A DNA stretch of 64,000 bases from G963720515 sp963720515. GTDB taxonomy: Bacteria; Actinomycetota; Thermoleophilia; Gaiellales; Gaiellaceae. Below the pieces are notes generated by a model. It saw nothing but the letters and a program-made list of their open reading frames with translations. It had not been told where the DNA came from and ran no database searches. Positions within the stretch are counted from its first letter, which is position 1; each line of letters begins with the position of its first letter. A program made the translations under genes and the position numbers. Location of the stretch: NCBI GenBank assembly GCA_963720515.1, contig OY970397.1, positions 1,736,001-1,800,000 on the forward strand, in the 5' to 3' direction. Below are positions 56,419 through 64,000 of the stretch, in pieces.

Positions 56419-58698
56419 CGGCCTGCCGGCGCCGGCGCGGGAATGCCCTTGACGTCGGGCTCGGGCGGGTCGCCGTGCTCGAGGTGCGGCAGCCACTCGA
56501 GCCAGTTCGGCAGGTACCAGTTCCAGTCGCCGAGCAGCTTCATGGACGCCGGCAGAAGCACCGCCCGGACGACGGTCGCGTCGATCAGGATCGCCGCCGC
56601 GAGGCCGACGCCGAACTGCTTGAAGATCAGCATCTGGAGCGTCGCGAAGACGGAGAAGACGCAGACCATGACGAGCGCCGCGCTCGTCACCACGCCGGCC
56701 GTCGTCGTGATCCCGCTGGAGATGGCCCGCTCCGTGGACATGCCACGGTCGTAGGCCTCCCGGATCCGGCTGATGATGAACACGTGGTAGTCCATCGAGA
56801 GGCCGAACAGGATCACGAACAGGAAGATCGGGAGGAACGCGTCGATCCCGACCGTCGACTCGAAGCCGAGGATGTTCTTGCCCCACCCGTGCTGGAAGAC
56901 GAGCACCATCACGCCGTAGGCGGCGGCGACGGAGAGCAGGTTCAGGACGATCGCCTTCGCCGCGATCACGATCGAGCGGAAGGCGAACAGCATGATCACG
57001 AACGCGAGGAGCAGCACGAAGCCGAAGACGAACGGAGCGACGGACGACATCCGGTCGTTGAAGTCCTTCGACTCGGCCGTGAAGCCGGTCACGCCGACCT
57101 CCGCGCCCGGGACAGCGCCGACCGTGGCAGGCACGATCCGGTCCCGAAGCGTGGCGAGCGCGGCCTCCGAGGCTGCGTTCGTCCCGTCGCCGGCCACCGG
57201 GATGGCGATGTTCGCCACCGTCCCGGCCTCGTTCACGTCCACCGTGATCGGCTCGAACATCTCGCCGCTCGCGAGCGCGCTCTGGCGCAGCTTGCCGACG
57301 GCGCCCTCCATCTCGATCGTGTCGAGCGACTTCGCCTTGACGACGACGTTCGCGGGGATCTCGGCGCCTGGGAACGCCTCCTGGATCTTGTTGTAGGCCT
57401 TGATGGTGGGCAGGCTCTGCGGGTACGTGTCGGTCCCGCCCTGCACCGGGTTGAGCTGGAGCGCCGGCAGCGCGAGCAGGACCAGGAAGCCTCCGGCGAC
57501 GACGACCGAGATCACGGGCCGCCGCAGGACACGATCGATGATCGCGGACCAGACGCGGGTGTTCCCGTCGTTGCGGTGCAGACGCCCGATGAACGGAACG
57601 CGCCCGCGATCCACCTTGGCGCCGAGCACCGAGAGCACGGCCGGCAGGACGGTCAGCGAGCCGAGCATGGCGACCGCGACGACGATGATCGTCCCGGACG
57701 CGAACGCGGACATCCCCTGCACGCCCGCGAGGAACATGCCGCTCATCGCGACGATCACGGTCAGCCCGGAGATCAGCACGGAGCGGCCTGACGTGGCGGC
57801 GGCCGCTTCGAGCGCCGCCTCCTCGCTGCGCCCGGCGGCGCGTTCCTCCCGTTCGCGCTTCAAGTAGAACATCGAGTAGTCCACGCCGACCGCCAGGCCG
57901 ATGAGGAGGATCACCTCGTAGGTGGTCTCGTCGATCGGGATCCAGCTGCTCGGAAGCGCGACGAGCCCGAACGCGGCGAAGATCGCGGTGAGCGCGAGCA
58001 GGAGCGGGATCCCGGCGGCGACGAGGCCGCCGAAGACGGCGATGAGGATGATCAGCGTCACCGGGATGGAGAGCAGCCCGGCCTTCTTGAGATCGTCGGT
58101 GAAGGCGGCGTTGACCTCCTTCGAGGCGCTCACGCCGAACTCGCCGATGAAGAGCTCGGGGTTGGCCTTCTGCACCCCGCTGACCGCGGCGATGACCGGA
58201 TCGATCTTGTCGACCGCGTCCTCGCGGTCCCCGCTGATCTTGAAGTCGATGAGCACGGACTTCCCATCCGCGGCCACCTGCCCCGTGTTGTCGGGGTCGA
58301 GCGGCGAGCGGACGTCCTGCACGACCTTGATCGCCGAGACCTTCGCGACGATGTCCGTCACCGCGGCCGCGAAGGCCGGGTCGTCCACGGTGAGCGTCGT
58401 GCTCTGGACGAGCACGGTCTCGCCGGCCGGCTGCTTGAAGCCCGCGTCGAGGATCCTGTCGGCGCGGCCCGACTCGCCGACGCCGGACGTGGCCAGGTCG
58501 ATCTGCGTCGTCCCGACCATGTTCCCGAGGTAGAACGCCACGATCACGAACGCGAACCAGCCGAAGATGGCGGTCTTCCGGTGCTTGGCGCTCCAACGGC
58601 CCATGCGGCCTGCGACGTTCGTCGCGCGCTTCGGCGGCGGGGCCTCCGGCCTGGTCGGCCTTCGGCTCGGGCTCGTCCTGGATGATGCGCGTCTTCAT
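56415..58698 (-). CDS. MMPL family (RND) transporter, frameshifted near the start
   Basis: A ~760-residue RND-type transporter with 12 helices in two sets and two outer domains. The fifth helix carries GLAVGVDYSMFYLKRERE and the second set LFGLSMDYHVFIISRIRE, both with the DY pair that couples to protons. Actinobacterial MMPL proteins export lipids of the cell envelope. ATG 58698 has GAGGAG 5 nt upstream and encodes MKTRIIQDEPEPKADQ. The frame shifts near 58630-58645 within a Pro-rich run and goes on as RATNVAGRMGRWSA; ATG 58604 would be the start if the upstream part were ignored. Confidence 0.92.
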
Positions 58699-58753
58699 CG
58701 GGGCTCCTCTCGGGGGTTCCTACGAGGCTCCCACCCGTCCGGTCCACGGGAAA

Positions 58754-58767
58754 GCCGGTCAACCGGC
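58754..58767. promoter_or_regulatory. Palindrome GCCGGTCAACCGGC before the MMPL gene
   Basis: A 14-bp palindrome (6-bp arms, 2-nt centre) in the 105-bp gap between the response regulator and MMPL genes, 56 nt before ATG 58698. It includes TTGACC on the minus strand, which could be a -35 box. It is a candidate site for the NarL-type regulator encoded just upstream. Confidence 0.4.
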
Positions 58768-58803
58768 CGTTCGGGGGGCGGGTTTCTGGTGTGTTTCGAG
58801 GCG

Positions 58804-59449
58804 CTACGACCGCAGGAACGCGAGCACGGCCAACACGCGGCGGGACTCGCCGCCCGTGGACGGAAGCCCGAGCTTCGTGAAGATGCTCGACACGTACTTC
58901 TCGACGGCGCGCAGCGTGATCACCAGGCTGTCGGCGATCCCCTGGTTCGAGCTTCCCTGGGCCATGAGCGCGAGTACCTCGCGCTCGCGCGGCGTCAGCT
59001 GGGCGAGCGGATCGTCGGGCCGCTGCCGGGAGAGGAGCGTCGAGACGATGATCGGATCGAGGGCGGACCCGCCCTCGGCCACGCGGCGCACGGCGGCCAG
59101 GAACTCCGGCACGTCGCCGATGCGGTCCTTGAGGAGGTAGCCGACGCCCTCGGCCGACTCCGAGAGGAGCTCGAGCGCGAGGCCGAGTTCCACGTACTGG
59201 GAGAGGACGAGCACGCGCGACCGACGGGTGGGAGGCGCGGATCTCGAGGGCAGCGCGCAGTCCCTCGTCGTTGTGGGTCGGCGGCAGCCGGATGTCCACG
59301 ATCGCGACATCCGGGTTGTAGCTCGGTATGGCGCGCAGGAGCTCCTCGGCGTTCCCGCACTGCGCGACGACTTCGAAGCCCGCGTCGACGAGCAGCCGGA
59401 CGAGCCCCTCGCGGAGGAGGACGCTGTCCTCGGCGATCGCTACTCGCAC
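58804..59449 (-). CDS. NarL/LuxR-family response regulator, frameshifted
   Basis: A ~214-residue regulator. The receiver has acidic residues Glu7 and Asp8 and the phospho-acceptor Asp52 in AIVDIRLPP. The output domain is a LuxR HTH (LTPREREVLALMAQGSSNQG and EKYVSSIFTKLGL). A shift near 59222 falls inside the receiver after HPSV; the sequence resumes as RVLVLSQYVELG. GTG 59449 overlaps the kinase stop by ten bases; this is a two-component pair. Its likely targets are the envelope genes downstream on the same strand. Confidence 0.9.
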
Positions 59450-61197
59450 GGCATCTCCGCCCGTACGCGCGTCCCGCCGCCCTCGGGGCTCCAGACCCGA
59501 AGCTTGCCCCCGAGCGCCTCGACGCGGTCGGCGAGCCCACGCAGGCCGGACCCCGCCTCGGTGTCGGCGCCGCCGATCCCGTCATCCACGATCTCGACCG
59601 CGACCTGACCGTTCGAGCGGGCGATGTCCACGCGTCGCGGAGGTCGCGTGCGCGTGCTTGGCGATGTTCGCGAGGCTCTCGGAGACGAGGTAGTACGCGG
59701 CCACCTCGAGCTGCTCGGACAGCCTGCCGGGCAGCGCGACCGTCAGCTGGACGGGGAGGGGCGCGGCTGCCACGAGCGATTCGAGCGCGACCGGGAGGCC
59801 ATGGCCGCTGACCACGGCGGGGTGCAGCCCGCGGGCGACGTCGCGGAGCTCCTCGAGCGAGCTCGCGATCTCGCTCCTCGCGTGCTCGAGGCGCGCCTTC
59901 GCGTCGGCGTCGCCGTCGAGCTGCCGGCCGAGCACGCTCAGGTCGAGCGAGAGCGCGATGAGCCGCTGCTGCGCACCGTCGTGGAGGTCGCGCTCGAGCC
60001 GCTGGCGCTCCCGCTGGCCGGCCTCGATCACCCGCGCGCGCGATCCGCGGAGGTCCTCGAGCCGGGCCTGGAGCTCCGCGTGCAGCCGGGCGTTCTCGAG
60101 CGCGATCGCGGCCGCCGCGGTGACCGCCTCGAGCAGCTCCGGCTCGTCGTCGAGCGCCGCGTCGTGCTCGAGGAGCGCTACGGGCCGTCCGTCCTGCTCG
60201 ATCACGGTCGCCGAGCGCGTGCCCGCGGGCGCCGCCTCGACGGGCCGGCCGGCGCCGTCGACGTGGATGCCGAAGTCGGGGAGCCAGTAGGCGAGCGAGA
60301 TGGACGGATCGCCGAGTGCGCGGGCGAGGGCGTCGCGGAGGTCACCGGGCGCGGGGTCGTCGTGCAACTCCACGACGAGCCCGCCCACCGCCGAGCGGGC
60401 GAGCCTGGCCCGGAAGAGCCCGAGCAGGAAGAGCAGCGGCGCGACGCCGATGAGAGCAGAAGGCGACGAAGCCGGATCGACGCCGCCGCAGGACTGCCGA
60501 GGCTCGCAGGGCGAACGCGGCGGCGAGGGTGACGAGGGCGAGGGCGAAGGAGTCGACGAGAAGCCCGCGCGAGCGCCGGAGGGGGCGGCTCGCGCCGTGC
60601 TGTCCGGCGATCAGGATCGCGATCCCGGCGAGCGCGACGCACAGAGCACGACGACCTGTGCACCGCGCACGACGCGGCGGCGTGGCGCCGCTCGACCGCA
60701 CCGAGCAGGTTCTCGCGGGCCGAAGCCGTCGAGCACCATCCGCACGAGCTGGAGCCCGAGCGCGGCGCGTACGCCGCCGCCACGAGGATCCGCTCGAACC
60801 GCCGGTCGAGCCGGCCGGTCGGATACGCGAGGAACAGGTGCAGGAAGACCACGACCGGCAGAACGCGGAGCGCCTCTCCGACCGTGTAGGGGAGGTCATG
60901 CGGCGCGGCCGAGAGCGTCGACAGGAAGGGCGCGAAGCCGGCGACGATCATCAGCGGGCCGAGGCGGCTCTCGGGACGCCGCTCCCAGGCGATCAGCCCG
61001 CAGAGGACGTACCCCACGGTGATCCAGCCGACGAGAGCCGCATGCGGGATCCGCCCCTCGGCCCCCGTCCCGAGGAGGAGCGCGACGCAGCCCGCGGCGG
61101 CGGCGCACCCCGCAAGTCCGACCGCCAGGACCGTCGGCTGCCCGGGCGGGCGCGAGCGGCGCCGGCCCGCATCTGCCGCGACTGCCCTGGCGACCAT
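59440..61197 (-). CDS. NarL-type sensor histidine kinase (HisKA_3), frameshifted
   Basis: A kinase of ~585 residues. Several membrane helices form the N-terminus (VTVGYVLCGLIAWERR-like stretch and FLHLFLAYPTGRLDRR). A GAF-like middle follows, then HisKA_3 with His in LERDLHDGAQQRL, and HATPase_c with EIVDDGIGGAD. ATG 61197 has GGAAGGAG 8 nt upstream. Indels near 60760, 60650, 60450 and 59635 break the frame; the middle is the least certain. The architecture matches kinases of cell-envelope stress systems in actinobacteria (LiaS/DesK-like). Confidence 0.83.
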
Positions 61198-61322
61198 GTC
61201 GACCGCTCCTTCCCGCGCCCCCTGCTCCGTCGCAACCGGACGCGAAAAAAAAGGAGACGCCTGCAGCCGACCATACTCCTCGGCGCGCCCAATTGCGACG
61301 CCTCGCCCGGCGAGGGCGGCTC

Positions 61323-61328
61323 TACACT
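61323..61328 (+). promoter_or_regulatory. Possible -10 box TACACT of the tRNA
   Basis: TACACT lies 32 nt before the tRNA 5' end; it follows a palindrome CCTCGCC-C-GGCGAGG (61301-61315). No -35 box is clear. Confidence 0.35.
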
Positions 61329-61360
61329 GACCCGGCGGGAGGGCCGATACCCCGCCCCGA

Positions 61361-61432
61361 GCCCCCGTAGCTCAGTGGATAGAGCAGCGGTTTCCTAAAC
61401 CGCGTGCGCAAGTTCGATTCTTGCCGGGGGCA
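61361..61432 (+). tRNA. tRNA-Arg (anticodon CCU)
   Basis: A complete cloverleaf: acceptor stem GCCCCCG/CGGGGGC, D arm GCTC-AGTGGATA-GAGC, anticodon stem GCGGT/ACCGC with loop TTCCTAA (anticodon CCT, reading AGG), four-base variable loop, T arm GCAAG-TTCGATT-CTTGC and discriminator A. The CCA end is not encoded. AGG is a rare Arg codon in such GC-rich genomes. Confidence 0.96.
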
Positions 61433-61434
61433 CT

Positions 61435-61456
61435 AGCGGCCCGAAGTCCGGCCGCT
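61435..61456 (+). terminator. Hairpin after tRNA-Arg
   Basis: AGCGGCC (61435-61441), 8-nt loop, GGCCGCT (61450-61456): perfect 7-bp stem three bases after the tRNA. Confidence 0.5.
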
Positions 61457-61516
61457 TCGCGCCCATGACGACTTCGGGTCGAGAAATCCTTTGAGGCTCC
61501 TGCGACTGTCTCGGGA

Positions 61517-61543
61517 GCCGCGCCCGCGCAGGTCGGGCGCGGC
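61517..61543 (+). terminator. Second GC hairpin downstream of the tRNA
   Basis: GCCGCGCCCG (61517-61526), loop CGCAGGT, CGGGCGCGGC (61534-61543): 10-bp perfect stem in the leader region of the next gene; it could also be an RNA element. Confidence 0.4.
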
Positions 61544-61626
61544 GCGGCGCTCCTACCAAGTTCTGGAGTTCGCCCGCGACCTGTCCTAGACTCAGATCCC
61601 GGGGACGATCTACTGAGGAGGGTCTA

Positions 61627-62445
61627 GTGAGAACGAAGTACGGTTTGGTCGCGGTCGCCGCTGTAGTCGGAAGCCTTTGGACGGCGGCGCCGAGCTTTGC
61701 CGCCGGCGAGTCGTTCCAGGTGCAGACGATCAACGCGACCGGCTGCGCAAGCAGCAACTTCTCCATGGGCGTGTTCAAGGCAAACCTCGACGGGGGAGCG
61801 TACATCGTCCACACCGTCGTGACCGTCGACGATCTGATCTACATGAACGAGCAGGCCACAACCTCGACGAACGGCGCGACTAGCTGGAGCGTCTTCAACA
61901 ACTTCACCTACGGCGCCGTCACGAACATGGGCACGTATCCGATCCCGGCGAACAGGCCGTTCCGGCTCGACTTCACCCTGGAGCGCCCGAAGGGGACGAT
62001 CCTGTACGCCTGGACGCTCGTCACGCCCGGCTGCAACTCGAACGTCATCCTCTACAACGGGCTGACCGCGTCGGACCTGGACAAGGACCTCGTCGCGATT
62101 CCGACGGACAAGTGCCCGGCGCTCGCGGGACTGGGCAGGCCGAACGGCTGTCCGCTCCGCGACCGCTCGCTGACCATCGCGTACGACAGGGCGAACCACC
62201 GGTTCTTCGGCTGGCTCTTCGCGGAGGGACTCGCGAAGTTCCACAGCCACCGTGCCGTCACGGTCTGGAAGGTCCGCCCTGGACCGGACAAGCGGATCGG
62301 GACCGTGAAGACGACCTCTCGCGGAAACTGGGCGCTCGGGCACGCCCGGCAGCGCGGTGTCTTCTACGCGACCGCCAAGAGCCTCCTCCTCCCACGGCTC
62401 GGACAGGTTCCGGCGGAGAAGTCGCTGACCCTCCGCCTCCGCTGA
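61627..62445 (+). CDS. Secreted protein of unknown function
   Basis: A 272-residue protein with a signal peptide (LVAVAAVVGSLWTAAPSFAA) and GAGGAGGG upstream of GTG 61627. The mature part reads TINATGCASSNFSMGVFKAN and VVTVDDLIYMNEQATTSTNG, a beta-rich fold with Cys in several loops (GCASS, PGCNSN, DKCPAL, NGCPLR). The C-terminal ~90 residues (ITYDRANHRFFGWLF-like, VRPGPDKRIGTVKTTSRGNW) resemble a small beta domain seen in surface proteins. I do not know the family. Confidence 0.72.
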   Translation: MRTKYGLVAVAAVVGSLWTAAPSFAAGESFQVQTINATGCASSNFSMGVFKANLDGGAYIVHTVVTVDDLIYMNEQATTSTNGATSWSVFNNFTYGAVTNMGTYPIPANRPFRLDFTLERPKGTILYAWTLVTPGCNSNVILYNGLTASDLDKDLVAIPTDKCPALAGLGRPNGCPLRDRSLTIAYDRANHRFFGWLFAEGLAKFHSHRAVTVWKVRPGPDKRIGTVKTTSRGNWALGHARQRGVFYATAKSLLLPRLGQVPAEKSLTLRLR

Positions 62446-62455
62446 ACGAAATGAA

Positions 62456-62494
62456 GCTGCTGCCGCGCCCCGGTACGTGGGGCGCGGCAGCAGC
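62456..62494. terminator. Strong bidirectional terminator hairpin
   Basis: GCTGCTGCCGCGCCCC (62456-62471), loop GGTACGT, GGGGCGCGGCAGCAGC (62479-62494): a perfect 16-bp stem, the strongest in the window. It sits between two convergent genes and can stop transcription from both sides. Confidence 0.85.
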
Positions 62495-62505
62495 GTTCGT
62501 ACGTC

Positions 62506-64000
62506 CTACTTCAGCCGGAGCCGGTAGGCCCCGCGACCGTGCGTGGCCGCGTAGAGGAGCCGGTCGCCGGACTGCTTTCCGCCGGCGAGCGTGAGCCCCG
62601 AGATCGCCGCGGGCGGAATGCCGTCCGCGGCCGGGATCCACGTCTGGGTTCCCTTGACCAGGCGATCGACGTTGAAGTCGGTCGAGACGTAGATGTCCCC
62701 GGTGGCGACGTCGAGCACCGCGTCGTTCACCGGCTGGTCTCCGATGTCGTAGGAGATGTCCTTCCACGTGGCCGTGCCGGCCGCCGGGTCGTAGACCACG
62801 TCGAAGATGTGGCCCGCCGGCGTGGTCGGCGCGGTCGCGTTGTAGCCCGAGTACGTGACGATCGCGTGGTTCGCGTTCGTCGGGTCGGCGTACACGGACG
62901 AGACGACCCGCGCGGGCTGCGCCGCCGTGTCCACCCGGGTGAAGGTGACGCCCGGCGCCGCCGCGTCCGCGTTCTTCGAGATGAGCACGCGGCCCGCGCC
63001 CGTCCCGGCCCAGAGCGTGCCCGCGTCCTTGGCCCGCGAGAGCGCGGAGATGTTGCTCCCGCTCTTCGTCGTGCCGAACGCGGTGCCCGTCAGCGTGACC
63101 GAGCCGAGCGGCGGCCAGTTCTCCGGCGAGCCGCACGGGCCGGTGTAGAGCAGGTCGCTCGGGAACTCCCCGATGGCCGTGTTGCAGTGCGCCTCGAGGA
63201 AGGCACGGTCGCCGCCCGCGGTCTGCGTGCGCCACACCCGCTGGGCTCCCACGTAGATCGTCTTCGTCGCGACCGGATCCGAGATCGCCGGGGCGTAGAA
63301 GCGGATCGACTCCGGGAAGTTGACGATGAACCGGTCGCCGATCCAGAGCCACGAGGTCGGATCCGCCTGGTTGTAGTTCACGTCCATCTGCCCGCCGGTG
63401 TAGGTGTGGAAGTCGAGGTTCGGGTCGACCGCGTCGAACCCGAGTCGCCTCCGTCACCGGTGAGCGGCAGGAACCACTTCGGCGAGCCGGTGAACGACAG
63501 CGTGCCGTTGTCCTGCGTGCCCGCGAGCGCGCTGTCGAGGCGGAACGGGCTCACGGAGATGCTCGTCATCTGGAGCGTCGCGAGCCCGGCGTTCACGACC
63601 TTGAGCTCGGTCGGGATCTGCTTGAGCCAGCGGTGGCAGTCCGCGAGGAACGCGGCGTTCAGCCCGCGCGTGTCGCACTGGGCCGACGCGTCCGCCCACT
63701 GGCCGCTCGTCCGGATGACGCCGCCGTCGTTCCCGACGAAGAACTGATCCGGGTTGCCGGGCACGAACACGCCCGCGTGCTGGTCCGGGTGCATCGCCTC
63801 GCCGCCGACGTCGCCGGTCACGTCCGTCCACGTCGCGCCGGCGTCCATCGACATGAGCACGCCACGCCCGTTTCCGCGCATGCCGCCCGGGGCCGCGTAC
63901 GGCTTCAGCTCCTCGTAGTGCATGAGGCCGCCGACCACCACCATGTCGGGCCGCTCGGCGGGCGAGACGACGAACATGTCGTAGAAGCACTGCGAGCCGA
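62506..64000 (-). CDS. BNR/Asp-box beta-propeller protein, 3' part, frameshifted
   Basis: The C-terminal ~498 residues of a large protein whose start is beyond the window. Asp-box and related turns (SMDAGATWTDVTGDVG, NDGGVIRTSGQW, LISKNADAAAPG and ADPTNANHAIVTYSG) mark propeller blades like those of sialidases and sortilin-type VPS10 proteins. The readable Cys residues could form disulphides, in line with secretion. A missing base near 63440 shifts the frame between GDSG and FDAVDPNLDFH. It ends in AATHGRGAYRLRLK, a terminal blade seen in GH74-like and similar propellers. The substrate is unknown. Confidence 0.78.

Overview
The window is very GC-rich, has many GTG starts and almost no intergenic space, and carries actinobacterial families throughout: a glutamine-dependent NAD+ synthetase, an AcnA-type aconitase, an ECF sigma factor with a zinc anti-sigma factor, an HTH/LytR_C protein, MMPL transport, and MASE1 and HisKA_3 kinases. 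I infer an actinobacterium, most likely of the class Thermoleophilia (Gaiellales/Solirubrobacterales type); this rests on style and gene content, not on a marker gene. About twenty otherwise well-preserved genes carry one-base frameshifts, which looks like an indel-prone draft or metagenome assembly. Where I report one CDS across a frameshift I say so. No gene-free stretch exceeds 300 bases; the longest are 33952-34135, 61198-61360 and 61433-61626.

Layout. 1-7.3 kb: 5' part of an MFS exporter, acyl-CoA synthetase, SDR, NAD+ synthetase, OsmC protein, S55 peptidase. 7.4-12.7 kb: uracil-DNA glycosylase, epimerase, class V aminotransferase, SIS protein, thioesterase, M16 peptidase. 12.7-17.65 kb: a probable copper-handling cluster (cupredoxin-like protein, small Cys-rich protein, His-bearing membrane protein, CopC, YcnI and two unknown secreted proteins) that is exceptionally rich in frameshifts. 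17.65-20.4 kb: M24 peptidase and a secreted metalloprotease. 20.4-25.6 kb: amidohydrolase followed by the three subunits of a molybdenum hydroxylase and a MocA-like cofactor enzyme. 25.6-33.5 kb: HTH/LytR_C protein, anti-sigma/sigma pair, penicillin acylase family enzyme, HMA protein, YbdK ligase, an unusual repeat-bearing membrane protein, HtrA. 33.5-44.9 kb: thioesterase, aconitase, class II aldolase, epimerase, cupins, FAD oxidoreductase, phosphatase, NCS1 permease, PLP decarboxylase. 44.9-50.4 kb: PhzF, secreted protein, ABC-2 exporter, MASE1 histidine kinase. 50.4-61.2 kb: one minus-strand envelope locus: kinase, regulator, MMPL transporter, membrane-anchored hydrolase, LolD/FtsX-type ABC transporter, and a second hydrolase of the same architecture. 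61.3-64 kb: tRNA-Arg, a secreted protein, and the 3' part of a large BNR/Asp-box protein.

Beyond genes, three patterns stand out. (1) At about seventeen starts a TANNNT hexamer lies 6-8 nt before the start codon, the arrangement of leaderless actinobacterial promoters. Two divergent pairs share the central TA of their hexamers, and three hexamers begin with the stop codon of the preceding gene. (2) A palindromic repeat of about 50 nt occurs twice, 33 kb apart, identical apart from four gap bases. (3) A 29-nt intergenic repeat occurs twice with one mismatch, once next to a terminator hairpin and once in the aconitase leader.
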